A DNA stretch of 64,000 bases from an uncultured Vampirovibrio sp. (GCA_910577395.1 CAJTLG010000008.1:1-64000), one strand, 5' to 3'. Shown: positions 41,686 to 50,977, numbered from the stretch's first letter. Notes: generated by a model from the sequence alone, not told the origin. A program made the numbers and translations.

Positions 41686-43804
41686 CTTCACTTACCCCTT
41701 TGATTGTTAAGTTAACTCTGCCTTTATCATCTATTTTTGCAACTTTAACTATTACAGTATCGCCTATATTTAAGCGGGATTCAACAGTATCAATTCTTTC
41801 GTTGCAAACTTGTGAAATGTGTACCATACCGTCTTTGCCCGGGGCAAGTTCTACAAAGGCGCCAATAGGAATAATTCTAACTACTTTACCCTTGTATACG
41901 CACCCAACTTCAGGTTTAAAGGTGAGTTCCTTAATCATTTTAATTGCGATATCTGCACCTTCTTTATCATTTGATGTGATTGTTACTGTGCCGTCATCCT
42001 TGATGTCAATTTCGGCACCTGAAGCGTCAATAATACTTCTAATCATTTTGCCGCCAGGCCCGATAACGGTGCCTATATCCTCTGTCGGAATTGTCATAGA
42101 GTATAATCTTGGTGCAAATTGTGAAAGGTCTTTATTTGGTTCTGATATTGCCTCTCTCATCTTGCTCATGATATATAATCTGCCGTCTTTTGCCTGGCAC
42201 AATGCTCTTCTTAATGTTTCATTTGAAATACCTTTAATTTTCATATCCATTTGAAGAGCGGTAATACCTGTATCGTTACCGGTAACTTTAAAGTCCATAT
42301 CACCAAGGAAATCTTCAATGCCCTGAATATCTGTTAATACGACATCAGTATCTCCTTCTTTGATAAGGCCCATAGCAACGCCGCCTATCATGCATTTAAC
42401 GGGAACGCCTGCATTCATTAGGGCCATAGAGCTTGCGCAGGTTGAACCCATTGAGGTTGAGCCGTTTGATTCAAGTACATCTGATGTAACCCTTATTGTG
42501 TATGGGAAATCCTTTTCATCAGGCAGCGCCGGAATATTTGCACGTTCAGCAAGGTTGCCGTGGCCTACTTCACGTCTGCCCGGGCCTCTGAGAGGTTTTA
42601 CTTCACCAACAGAGAAACCTGGGAAAATATACTTGTGCATATAATGCTTTCTAACAAGCGGGTCTACACCGTCAAGCTCTTGTGCCATAGCAGGCCCTGC
42701 AAGTGTCGCGCAAGATAATATCTGTGTTTGGCCTCTTGTAAATACCGCAGAACCGTGTGCACGCGGGATAACTCCTACTTCGCACCAGATTGGTCTTACC
42801 TCAAATGTCTTTCTGCCGTCAGCTCTGACACCTTCATTTACAATCATTGCTCTCATGATTTTCTTTTCAAGGGCTTTAAATTCTTCCGCTACAAAGTCTA
42901 TTCCGGTTTCTTCCATCATAGCTTTGATTGGGTGAGTGTCATCAAGGGCTGTAATTTTATCTTTAACTATTTGTTTTGCCTCATCAAGTTTATTTTTTCT
43001 GTAATCGCGGTCAAAATTATGGTAAGCATCATAAATCATATCATAGCAGCTATCTTTAATAATCGCCGCAAGTTCCGATGTATCATAAGGGTTAACAAAC
43101 TCTTCTTTTGTAATGCCGCATTGTTTTGCAAATTCAATTTGCGCTTCACACTGTTTTTTGATTTCAACTTGTGCAAATTCAACAGCTGCCATAATATCAT
43201 CTTCTGTTACGAATTTACACCCTGCCTCAACCATGATAACGGAATCCATTGTACCTGCTACAACGATATCCATATCTGATTTTTCAGATTCTTGGTGGGT
43301 TGGGTTTGCAATCATCTGACCGTCAATTCTGCCTACTCTTACAGCGCCCACAGGGCCTTCAAACGGTGCACCCGAAAGCATTAATGCAGCTGAGGCACCT
43401 AAAATTGCAAGCGTGTCAGGCTGATTTTTTTGGTCATAGCTGAATAATTGAACAACAACCTGAACATCGTTTCTATAGCCTTTTGGCCAAAGCGGGCGTA
43501 TGGGGCGGTCAATCAATCTTGATACTAATATTGCTTTTTCTGAAGATTTTCCTTCGGTTCTTGTAAAGCCGCCGGGTATTCTTCCTATAGCGGACATTCT
43601 TTCTTCGTAATCAATTAAAAGAGGGAAGAAATCTATACCTACACGGGGTTCTTTACTAACCACGGCGTGTACAAACAGCATAGTGTCTTCACATTTTACG
43701 GTAACAGAGGATGTTGCGCTCTGTGCGTATTTTCCTGTTTCGATTTCTACAGTCTTCCCGCCGACTGTAATTTCCATTTTTTTAGATTCCGGCATGTTTT
43801 CCAT
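41663..43804 (-). CDS. pnp: Polyribonucleotide nucleotidyltransferase (PNPase)
   Basis: 713 aa, standard length. Two RNase PH domains (RPIRPLWPKGYRNDVQVVVQ; RGQTQILSCATL; PYTIRVTSDVLESNGSTSMG), KH domain (VIGPGGKMIRSIIDASGAEI) and C-terminal S1 domain (GCVYKGKVVRIIPIGAFVEL). Phosphorolytic 3'-5' RNA decay in the degradosome. First of pnp-lipoprotein-tadE-tadG (inferred from spacing). Confidence 0.98.
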   Translation of the reverse strand: MENMPESKKMEITVGGKTVEIETGKYAQSATSSVTVKCEDTMLFVHAVVSKEPRVGIDFFPLLIDYEERMSAIGRIPGGFTRTEGKSSEKAILVSRLIDRPIRPLWPKGYRNDVQVVVQLFSYDQKNQPDTLAILGASAALMLSGAPFEGPVGAVRVGRIDGQMIANPTHQESEKSDMDIVVAGTMDSVIMVEAGCKFVTEDDIMAAVEFAQVEIKKQCEAQIEFAKQCGITKEEFVNPYDTSELAAIIKDSCYDMIYDAYHNFDRDYRKNKLDEAKQIVKDKITALDDTHPIKAMMEETGIDFVAEEFKALEKKIMRAMIVNEGVRADGRKTFEVRPIWCEVGVIPRAHGSAVFTRGQTQILSCATLAGPAMAQELDGVDPLVRKHYMHKYIFPGFSVGEVKPLRGPGRREVGHGNLAERANIPALPDEKDFPYTIRVTSDVLESNGSTSMGSTCASSMALMNAGVPVKCMIGGVAMGLIKEGDTDVVLTDIQGIEDFLGDMDFKVTGNDTGITALQMDMKIKGISNETLRRALCQAKDGRLYIMSKMREAISEPNKDLSQFAPRLYSMTIPTEDIGTVIGPGGKMIRSIIDASGAEIDIKDDGTVTITSNDKEGADIAIKMIKELTFKPEVGCVYKGKVVRIIPIGAFVELAPGKDGMVHISQVCNERIDTVESRLNIGDTVIVKVAKIDDKGRVNLTIKGVSEDEKNQFN

Positions 43805-43984
43805 TTTTCTTTTTCTTTCTTAATTTTCTATACACTTCTTTTATTTGTCTAAATTTTATAATAAATATGGTTTAAATGCCAGAAAAACTTTTAACAAAAC
43901 TTAATCCCAATATTCATTTAGAGCAAATTTTCATGTTCAGGGTAGTTGCATTATGACTTAATAATGTAATAGAAAGAATTTGAA

Positions 43985-44992
43985 ATGATAGTAAAGAATA
44001 TCGGCATACGCAATACGGCACCGGCATTTAAGGGGTATGATGCGGTTCCGCTAAAGGCTCTTCATATAGATACAAGGCGTGGCAAGGTTGAGGATGAATT
44101 AAGAGAAATTGCAAAAAAAGAAAATTTTGAAATTAAACCTTCTAAATATAATGAATCTTTTAATCAGGATTTTAAGGCAATTCTTAAAAAAGACGATGCA
44201 CCGTTTTTAACCATGCAGGGTAATGAAGAATTTGACGGACCGAATCTTTCTGATATTTCAAAACAATACGGTATGCCTGTAAATTTTTTGCCTATGTTTG
44301 ACAGAAGTACAGGTTTTATTTCAGGGGGTAATTTTTATACAGGCAAAACCCCGAAAGGCGAAAAATGGATATTGATTGGTGCAATGGACAGGAATATTGA
44401 TAAGAATAAGATTTCTGAACTTTATGATATTAAAAAAGAAAATATTCATTTTATTACCCAACAGGATTATCATTTAGATTTTTCAATAAGACCCATAGGA
44501 TATCCTTATGTTCTGATAAATCATCCTGGCAGAGCAAGAAGGTATCAGGAGGAAATTACAGGCAAACCTGCCCAAAAAACAGAATTTGATGAGAGGCTTA
44601 TGGAAAGTTATAAAAATACTCTTATAGAATTAAAACAGGCGGGGTTTTACCCTATTCCTATAAGCGGGGTATATCCTGAAGGCATAAATTTTTTAAATGC
44701 CGTTGTAAACCTGCATGATGACGGTACAATTTCCTATATTACAAATTCATCAGATTGTGACGATGACATTAAAATAAAGTATCAAAAAAAGTTTGAGAAA
44801 GAACTTAGAGAAAAGCTTGAGAAACTGGGCGAAAAAATGCCTGATGCGCCAAAATTACGCGATGTTTATTTTGTTAAGGGTGAAGTTTGTGATGATATAG
44901 GCTGGAATGAAATGATAGAGAATATTATTGAAGGTGCGGGCGGAATTCATTGCATGACTCTTGAAGAGCCGAATTTTGAAATATGGGGATAA
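43985..44992 (+). CDS. Deiminase-fold (agmatine/peptidyl-arginine deiminase-like) protein
   Basis: 335 aa, unrecognised at first sight, but the order of motifs matches the guanidino-group-modifying superfamily: ISGGNFYTGK (112-121) for the E/D-GGN segment, DYHLDFSIRPIG with H163-x-D165, then GAGGIHCMTLEEP with Cys323 near the C-terminus, as in the GGNIHCITQ motif of agmatine deiminase. Catalytic Cys, His and Asp are therefore all present; the first Gly-Gly segment has Ser for Glu, which could affect substrate binding. N-terminal PAFKGY at residues 13-18 resembles other F-G-motif proteins here. Substrate unknown. Confidence 0.55.
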   Translation: MIVKNIGIRNTAPAFKGYDAVPLKALHIDTRRGKVEDELREIAKKENFEIKPSKYNESFNQDFKAILKKDDAPFLTMQGNEEFDGPNLSDISKQYGMPVNFLPMFDRSTGFISGGNFYTGKTPKGEKWILIGAMDRNIDKNKISELYDIKKENIHFITQQDYHLDFSIRPIGYPYVLINHPGRARRYQEEITGKPAQKTEFDERLMESYKNTLIELKQAGFYPIPISGVYPEGINFLNAVVNLHDDGTISYITNSSDCDDDIKIKYQKKFEKELREKLEKLGEKMPDAPKLRDVYFVKGEVCDDIGWNEMIENIIEGAGGIHCMTLEEPNFEIWG

Positions 44993-45043
44993 TTTAACAA
45001 TCGGGTTAAGCAATTTTTATTTGTCTTTTGTTTTATTGAGGTT

Positions 45044-45655
45044 ATGCAGATAACTTTTGGAAATAAAATACCTATATCAAGAGCGCAAATTTATGATAAA
45101 AAAGCGCAAGACTTTAAAGAGGCAACCTTGTATGAACTTGACGGCAGGGAATATTCTGATATTGATGAAATTGCCAGTGACCCCGGGGCGTGGGAGTATA
45201 AGTTTTTGATGACAGCTGACCTTGCGGGCAAAATCCGGAAACTTGATTCTTGTCGGGGGGAAGGGGTAAATTTATCTGACTTTCAAAAGCATCTGCTTGA
45301 AAAGAACAAATTTTATATTCTTAAAACAGAAGAAGATAAATTGGCTGCGATTTGTGAAACAAATGGGTTTATGAATACTGCGGATGTGCATTTTACAGAA
45401 AGCAGCAAGGATTACGGACTTGCAGGACAGACAATTTTGGCTTCAATTGTAAAACAGATGTTAAAAACACCGGAGGCGGCGCTTGAGGTTAGTGACCCCG
45501 TAGATGATGCAAGGAAATTTTATATGACAGATTGCGGGTTTAAAGAAAAGGAACCCGGTTCTCATGGGCTTAAAATGGAAGAAGAGGATATGGAAAGATT
45601 TGTTTTAAAGGTTGAACAAAACATTCAAAGCCCGATTAAGGATATTGAAGAATAA
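45044..45655 (+). CDS. GNAT-like protein with N-terminal F-G motif
   Basis: 203 aa beginning MQITFGNKIPISRAQIYDKK. The C-terminal half has AGQTILASIVKQML and DPVDDARKFYMTDCGFKEKE, which fit the acetyl-CoA helix and the final strand of a GNAT fold, although the R/Q-x-x-G-x-G/A loop is weak. An acetyltransferase or a relic of one; substrate unknown. It follows the deiminase-like gene by 51 nt on the same strand. Confidence 0.55.
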   Translation: MQITFGNKIPISRAQIYDKKAQDFKEATLYELDGREYSDIDEIASDPGAWEYKFLMTADLAGKIRKLDSCRGEGVNLSDFQKHLLEKNKFYILKTEEDKLAAICETNGFMNTADVHFTESSKDYGLAGQTILASIVKQMLKTPEAALEVSDPVDDARKFYMTDCGFKEKEPGSHGLKMEEEDMERFVLKVEQNIQSPIKDIEE

Positions 45656-45938
45656 TCATATCCAGGACACAGCGCACCGAAAAGGCAAGAGTACCCGGGT
45701 TCGAATTCGTACCAAATTCACTGTTGTTCAGATAAGCGTCCCAATAGTTACTGCCTGTGGGCGTACCTGCCCATATATGGTTCGGGTAGCAGTTGTCAGC
45801 CCAATTCTGGCTTGTATATCCGGGTGCGGCGCCCTTACACTTACCGGCCAAGTTTGCACACCGCGGGGCGCCGGTAAGGCTTGCCGAGTTGTTACATAGC
45901 TGCAAGCCTGTATGATGCAGGCACTCTAGCTTTCGCAC
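45636..45938 (-). pseudogene. 5'-truncated exported/pilin-like protein remnant, GC-rich
   Basis: About 100 codons are open but an in-frame TGA stands three codons before the nominal GTG and no SD is present, so only a C-terminus remains. The readable part has several paired Cys (QLCNNS, PRCANLAGKCKGA, DNCYPNH) and ends YWDAYLNNSEFG then AFSVRCVLD, the style of exported proteins with a C-terminal YW...SVRCV module. Its GC is clearly above the surroundings. The last 20 bases overlap the GNAT-like gene. The rest of the gap to 46138 holds no other ORF that I can support. Confidence 0.5.
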
Positions 45939-46138
45939 ACTGTGTCAAGATACGTTGACAGATTTTTCGGTTTGATAATATAAACACTCTTCAAACGATA
46001 TTTGTGAATACAAAAATATTTCATCTTTTTTAAAAAGATGACTCTGTCTTGACGATATGATGTCCTCGTTTCTGTTAAAATCCTTAAACTTTAACACTCT
46101 TTAGAGAAATTCAGCATAAAATTATAATAACATAATGC

Positions 46139-46339
46139 CTATTTTTTGGCAGGTTTTTTACATTTTTTGTTATATTCTATCTCAAGCAGCCTTAGAATTT
46201 CATCAACATCATTTTTCAGAGAGCAAAGCAACATAGAGGCGTAATCAAGCTTTCTACATATTGATAGTATAGCTACTAATGGACAAGGATTTTGTATTAA
46301 GCCGATGTTACACCTTCTGCTATTGTAAATATTGAACAT
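46139..46339 (-). pseudogene. Remnant of a small helical gene, 5' end lost
   Basis: From about 46255 down the frame reads RKLDYASMLLCSLKNDVDE then ILRLLEIEYNKK and a Lys-rich end. It looks like a real small helical protein. The residues before it lie in DNA that encodes an XRE remnant on the other strand, and no SD precedes the ATG at 46339. So the original N-terminus is missing. Confidence 0.4.
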
Positions 46340-46429
46340 GCAAGAAGTGATACCACACTTACAAAGATAAATGCTATAGCTAAAGTCCTTGATATAGAAC
46401 CATATATGCTTTTGCAGTTTGAAGATTAG
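46301..46429 (+). pseudogene. C-terminal remnant of an XRE regulator
   Basis: 43 codons read ADVTPSAIVNIEHARSDTTL followed by TKINAIAKVLDIEPYMLL, an unmistakable second half of a Cro/C1 HTH domain, ending in TAG at 46427. A TAA immediately precedes it in frame and the first HTH helix is absent. It lies head to head with the minus-strand remnant 46139-46339. Confidence 0.6.
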
Positions 46430-46458
46430 GTTTTTATAAGTTTCGAAACTATAAAACC
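46429..46458. terminator. Hairpin between XRE remnant and Hcp-like gene
   Basis: Near-perfect inverted repeat: GGTTTT, ATA and GTTT arms around a CG centre pair with AAAC, TAT and AAAACC. It overlaps the stop codons of both convergent frames and may act as a bidirectional terminator. Confidence 0.4.
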
Positions 46459-47909
46459 TCTACATTAAATTCATCTGTTAATGCACGTATAATATGCGGA
46501 TTAATCAGTGAATTTGGGCATTTTGCAAAGTAAATCTTTTTCGGTGCGCTATGCAAAGTGCTAAGAAGCATATTTATGGTATTTGGACTGCAATGTGTAA
46601 ATACAAAATTAAGCTTTTCCGCCTGCGCTGTTGATAAAATGTGCACTACAAGCTGGATTTCAACAGGAGATTCAAGCTCTATCAGTGCGTAATTTGCAAA
46701 TCTTTTTGTAATTTCTTCTTTTTTATAAGACCCAACAATAACACAGATTTCTTTATCTGCGGTATTTTTAATTATTTTATCAATTTCTTCAAGATTATAT
46801 TTAAGGGTTACGCTTTCACGGGTTTTTGCATCTGCCGGTGTAAAGCCTTCAGAGTTTAACGCGTTTTCAATCATAGGGGTAAAATTATAATCAGTTATTC
46901 TGACCATTCTTTCAGGTGCTATAAGTTTTGTTGTATAAATTGTGCCGCGTCTTAAATAATCTACCTTTTGTAAGAAATTTTCCGTTGCAAAAATAGGGCC
47001 CTTAAAGTTTGCAAAATCATTTGCAGCGTTTTCGTCGCCAAAATGGGCAATTAAGTTTTTATATTTTGAAAAATAAGGGTAACAGAAAGCTGTAAATAAG
47101 CTAGAATTTGTATATACGTTAATGTTTGTGCCATTTACGGCATCCAAAAGTTTTTCAAGCTCATCTAAATCGGAACCTGAAACGAGGATTGATTTCCCTT
47201 CCTTTATTTCAAACGGGATAGCGCATTCGGTACGTTTTCCGTATCTTTTTTCAAGTTGTTCAATTAATTTTTTCCAAATTTCAAATGCAAAATTAGAAAA
47301 TTTGCATATTTTATCTATCAATTTATCTTTTTTAATTGATGAAATATTTGTTAAATTTAAGAATTTTAATACCTTATAATTCCACTCCGGGTTTGAAAAT
47401 CCGAGGTTTTTAAGTTTTATAAGATTTGCTGAAGTTGTTTTTGCAAAAATAATTATCAATTCAATTAAATCAAGCTTTTTTGGTTCGTATTCATTTCTTT
47501 TTTCTATTACTATGCTTTCCCCGGCTTTTAAAATATTTGTAAGACTTGGGGTTTTAGGCAGTTTTATTGCATTTTCAACAAGTTCGTATTTTATTTTGCG
47601 CTCTGTACAGCATTTAAGGTATTCTTCTTTGATTGAAGTTTTTTGTGCCTCAAGCTTGTATAACAGGTTTTTATAATCTTCAAACCGAAGTGCCGTATTT
47701 ATAATAATGACAGAAAGCGCATTTACTGCAGATTGTGCGATATCCATATTTTGTAAATTATAATCAGCAAGTTTTACCACATAAAACGCTATTTGTTTTA
47801 TTTCGTTTAAAAGTAATTCTTCAAGGGCGTAGCTTGAAGGGTCAACAGAACACATGCCGGAATTTTGGCATGAGGATTTATCTGAAAATTCATTAAAAAA
47901 GTTTGACAT
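46449..47909 (-). CDS. Hybrid-cluster-protein (Hcp) homologue lacking cluster ligands
   Basis: 486 aa. Overall order follows Hcp/hydroxylamine reductase: an N-terminal Cys region (SCQNSGMCSVDP), a helical domain, then ILVSGSDLDELEKLLDAVNG, INVYTNSSLFTAFCYPYF, FANFKGPIFATENFLQKVD and a C-terminal LINPHIIRALTDEFNVEVL. In catalytic Hcp the matching places read GHDL, YTHxEMLPAH and TTNC; here His, Glu and Cys are replaced by S246, S270 and F312. The hybrid Fe-S-O cluster therefore cannot form as usual. Probably a repurposed paralogue. It lies 62 nt downstream of glgA. Confidence 0.7.
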   Translation of the reverse strand: MSNFFNEFSDKSSCQNSGMCSVDPSSYALEELLLNEIKQIAFYVVKLADYNLQNMDIAQSAVNALSVIIINTALRFEDYKNLLYKLEAQKTSIKEEYLKCCTERKIKYELVENAIKLPKTPSLTNILKAGESIVIEKRNEYEPKKLDLIELIIIFAKTTSANLIKLKNLGFSNPEWNYKVLKFLNLTNISSIKKDKLIDKICKFSNFAFEIWKKLIEQLEKRYGKRTECAIPFEIKEGKSILVSGSDLDELEKLLDAVNGTNINVYTNSSLFTAFCYPYFSKYKNLIAHFGDENAANDFANFKGPIFATENFLQKVDYLRRGTIYTTKLIAPERMVRITDYNFTPMIENALNSEGFTPADAKTRESVTLKYNLEEIDKIIKNTADKEICVIVGSYKKEEITKRFANYALIELESPVEIQLVVHILSTAQAEKLNFVFTHCSPNTINMLLSTLHSAPKKIYFAKCPNSLINPHIIRALTDEFNVEVL

Positions 47910-47971
47910 AATAAACGTATATTATGCCAACTTTTAATATCTATAAATTGCCCGGGCAGGGTATTTAAAGG

Positions 47972-49405
47972 TTAATGTAATCCAAGGGCATCTTTATATA
48001 GCGCCATATAGCATTTTGCGGAATTATCCCAGGTAAAACGGCATTTGACTGCGTTGTCAACCATTTTATTGAAATCATCACGTCTGTCTATATAAGTCCA
48101 TACGCCTTTTTTGATTTCATCAACCATAGACCTTGCATCATATGTTAAGAATTTAAAGCCGTTTGCTCTTTCATTAGGATAAGCAATAACCGTATCATCA
48201 AGGCCGCCTACTGCACGAACAATCGGCAATGTGCCGTATTTCATTGCTATCATCTGGCTTATACCGCAAGGTTCAAATAAGGATGGCATTAGAAACATAT
48301 CAGAGCCTTTATAGATTGTGTCTGATAGTTCGGGTTTAAAATCAATCCAGGCACGGATATTTGATGAATTATTGCTGCTCCAGATTAGCATATTTTGGTA
48401 TCCGCCCTCACCTGTGCCAAGAAACACAAAATCAGCGGGTAAATCCATTAAATCAAACTTTGCAAAATCAATTAAATCAAGACCCTTTTGATAGGTAAGT
48501 CTTGAAACCATGGAGACAAGAGGCCTATCAGGATTGATTGGGAGGCCGAATAATTTTTGTACTTCTTCTTTGAATTTCGGTTTTTCTTTTTTGTCAAAAT
48601 CTTTTTTATCATATGTGGTGCCGTTTAATATACCGCACAGTTTGTATGTTTGTCCGCGAAGTGTGTAATCCATGCCTTCGCCAAATTCTCCGCCCAGAAT
48701 CTCCTCGGCATATCTTGGTGATACGGTTGTAATTTTATCGGCACAGTATAATGCTCCCTTCAGCCAATTTACCCGTCCGTAGTGTTCAACACAGTTATCG
48801 TGGTACACATTATCCCAGCGCATATTTGCAAAATCTATGATTGATTTATCGCAAGAACCTTGGTATGCAAGGTTGTGAATTGTGAATACGGATTTGGTAT
48901 TTTTATAAAATTCGTCAAATTTATAGTTGCTTTTTAGGTATACGGGTATCATTGCCGTGTGCCAATCGTTAGCGTGAATTATATCTGCTTTAAAGTTTAA
49001 AAGTTTAGCGTATTCAAGCACGGCAAGTGAAAATGATACATACCTTTGCATTTCATACATTTCATCGCACCACATCGGGTATACAACATCAAAGCAGGAA
49101 AAGTATTTAGGGTTATCTATAAAAAATATATTTACGTTTTTGGATTTTGGGTGTTTTGCGGTTTTTAATTTATAAACATGACGGGATGTACCCATATCAA
49201 GAGTTAGTTCGGAATTAGGCAGATCTTTTATATTCCATTTTTTTTCATCAATACACCCGTAAAACGGTGTGTATACTGCAACTTCTGCCCCTTCTTTTTC
49301 AAGAAACGGAGGAAGTTCTCCCACAACATCTGCAAGGCCGCCTACCTTTGAAAATGGGGCCATTTCTGCACTTGCAATAAGGACTTTTAGTTTTTTGCCA
49401 AACAT
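47972..49405 (-). CDS. glgA: Glycogen synthase
   Basis: 477 aa, GT5 family. N-terminal LIASAEMAPFSKVGGLADVVGEL with the ADP-glucose-binding KVGG, DIIHANDWHTAMIPVYLK, and C-terminal SLFEPCGISQMIAMKYGTLP with VRAVGGLDDTV. It polymerises ADP-glucose from GlgC (1417-2655). It is 26 nt downstream of ruvA, so it appears to share the bioB-ruvA transcript; there is no glycogen gene next to it. Confidence 0.97.
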   Translation of the reverse strand: MFGKKLKVLIASAEMAPFSKVGGLADVVGELPPFLEKEGAEVAVYTPFYGCIDEKKWNIKDLPNSELTLDMGTSRHVYKLKTAKHPKSKNVNIFFIDNPKYFSCFDVVYPMWCDEMYEMQRYVSFSLAVLEYAKLLNFKADIIHANDWHTAMIPVYLKSNYKFDEFYKNTKSVFTIHNLAYQGSCDKSIIDFANMRWDNVYHDNCVEHYGRVNWLKGALYCADKITTVSPRYAEEILGGEFGEGMDYTLRGQTYKLCGILNGTTYDKKDFDKKEKPKFKEEVQKLFGLPINPDRPLVSMVSRLTYQKGLDLIDFAKFDLMDLPADFVFLGTGEGGYQNMLIWSSNNSSNIRAWIDFKPELSDTIYKGSDMFLMPSLFEPCGISQMIAMKYGTLPIVRAVGGLDDTVIAYPNERANGFKFLTYDARSMVDEIKKGVWTYIDRRDDFNKMVDNAVKCRFTWDNSAKCYMALYKDALGLH

Positions 49406-49431
49406 ATTCCCTCCAAATTCTATCCGTGAAT

Positions 49432-50058
49432 TTATCCTTGTGACAGGATTTTTAAAGTTTCTTTTAACAGTTCTTCACTGTTGTCATTTGTTATAGTATT
49501 TGCACAGTGTTCAATTGCGCCCATATATTCATTCTGGCTGTAACCAAGGGATTGCAATATGCCCTGCACTTCTTTTATGGTGTCTTTTGAAAGTTTTGAT
49601 GCTGAATTAGAAAGGCTTTGAACCTTATCTTCCATAATATTTGAAATTATATCCTGATTGGTTAGTTTACCCTTTAGCTCAAGTACGATTTTTTGTGCAA
49701 GTTTTGGTCCGACGCCTTTTGCGCGTGAAATAAGCTTGTAATCTCCTTCAAGCACGGCATTTATAAGTTCGGAGCCTGAAAATTCATCCAACAAAATCAT
49801 TCCGACCTTTGTTCCTATGCCTGAAACGGAAGTAAGAATATCAAAAATTGCGCGGTCTTCTTTTTGTTTAAAACCTGCAAGGTACATTATATCTTCTTTA
49901 TGAATAAGCTTAGTGTATAATTTAACTTCGTTTCCGATGTCACAAAGGGCGGAAAATGTTCTTGAATTAATTAAGAATTTATATCCGATACCGTTATTTT
50001 CAATAACTGCGGTATCAGTGTTTTTAAACATTAAAATTCCTTTGATGTAATCATACAT
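49432..50058 (-). CDS. ruvA: Holliday junction DNA helicase subunit RuvA
   Basis: 208 aa. OB-fold N-terminus, two helix-hairpin-helix motifs (ILTSVSGIGTKVGMILLDEF and LISRAKGVGPKLAQKIVLEL) and the C-terminal domain III that contacts RuvB (QSLGYSQNEYMGAIEHCA). It binds four-way junctions. It overlaps bioB by 8 nt. ruvB is not in the window. Confidence 0.96.
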   Translation of the reverse strand: MYDYIKGILMFKNTDTAVIENNGIGYKFLINSRTFSALCDIGNEVKLYTKLIHKEDIMYLAGFKQKEDRAIFDILTSVSGIGTKVGMILLDEFSGSELINAVLEGDYKLISRAKGVGPKLAQKIVLELKGKLTNQDIISNIMEDKVQSLSNSASKLSKDTIKEVQGILQSLGYSQNEYMGAIEHCANTITNDNSEELLKETLKILSQG

Positions 50059-50977
50059 AAAGCTTTTTCCCTAATTTTTGAAGTGTTTTAATATCTTCCG
50101 CAGGCTCTATACCTATTGTTGTAAGGTAATTGCCGATTAAAATACCGTTAACTGTTGTATCAAGGGCTTTTTCCATATTTTCTTTACTTAGTCTTAATTT
50201 TCTGCCGCCTGCAAAACGTACAACGGAAACCGGGTTTGCAATTTTAATTATCGCCAAAGTTCTTAAAATGTGTTCTTCATCTATTTTATCTTCGTAGCTT
50301 TCAAACGGGGTACCTTTAATCGGGGTTAAAAAATTTACAGGGATTGAATTTGGTTCGATTTCCGCAAGATTAAGTGCCATTTCAACCCTTTGTTCAATCG
50401 TTTCGCCCATACCTATAATTACGCCCGAACACACTTCGAGGCCTGCATCTTTACAGTATTTTATTGTGTTTATTCTGTCTTCAAAGGTGTGTGTGCTTGT
50501 GATATATGGATGGTAGCTTTTTGATGTGTTTATATTGTGGTGGTATCTTACAAGGCCGGCTTCTTTAAACTGTTTTGCTACATCAGGAGTTAAAAGACCA
50601 AGTGAAGCGCAGCTTTTAAGGCCAAGTGTGTTAATTTCTTTTATCATTTCGCACATTATCGGTATATCAGCCTTTGAGGGGCCTCTGCCGGATGTTACTA
50701 TTGCAAACCTTGTTGCACCGTTTTTTTTAGCTTCTGTTGCGGTTTTTATAACATCTTCAATTTTTACAAGCGGGTGTGTAAAAATATTTGTCATATAATA
50801 GGAGCTTTGAGCACAGTATTTGCAGCTTTCAGAGCATTTGCCCGTTCTTGCACTAATAAGAGAACAGAATTCAACGGTATTTGAATTATATTTTTTAGCC
50901 TCTTTTAATAATTCGTCCAACGGGGAATTATATAAAGAAAGAAGTTCTTTTTCATTTATTTTAATTGCGGTATTCAT
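50051..50977 (-). CDS. bioB: Biotin synthase
   Basis: 308 aa radical SAM enzyme. The cluster motif CSESCKYCAQSSYY gives the CxxxCxxC, and SARTGKCSESCKYC precedes it. YHHNINTSKSYHPYI and FRFAGGRKLRL-like VRFAGGRKLRLSKENMEKAL are the second-cluster region with Arg. It converts dethiobiotin to biotin. No other bio genes are in the window. Upstream 50978-51040 holds a TATAAT and the SD AAGGA. Confidence 0.96.
   Translation of the reverse strand: MNTAIKINEKELLSLYNSPLDELLKEAKKYNSNTVEFCSLISARTGKCSESCKYCAQSSYYMTNIFTHPLVKIEDVIKTATEAKKNGATRFAIVTSGRGPSKADIPIMCEMIKEINTLGLKSCASLGLLTPDVAKQFKEAGLVRYHHNINTSKSYHPYITSTHTFEDRINTIKYCKDAGLEVCSGVIIGMGETIEQRVEMALNLAEIEPNSIPVNFLTPIKGTPFESYEDKIDEEHILRTLAIIKIANPVSVVRFAGGRKLRLSKENMEKALDTTVNGILIGNYLTTIGIEPAEDIKTLQKLGKKLYV

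Noticed and set aside
45685..45712. tRNA T-arm-like GGTTCGAAT
   Set aside because: The flanking stem does not pair and no anticodon or acceptor arm is present; the bases belong to the protein remnant on the minus strand.
45612..45899. Plus-strand ORF overlapping the GC-rich remnant
   Set aside because: No SD, Arg/Thr/Val-rich shadow; the minus frame has the YW...SVRCV pattern of a real protein.
46020..46041. Palindrome CATCTTTTT...AAAAAGATG
   Set aside because: No T run after it on either strand and no gene ending there; probably chance in AT-rich DNA or part of the accessory scar.
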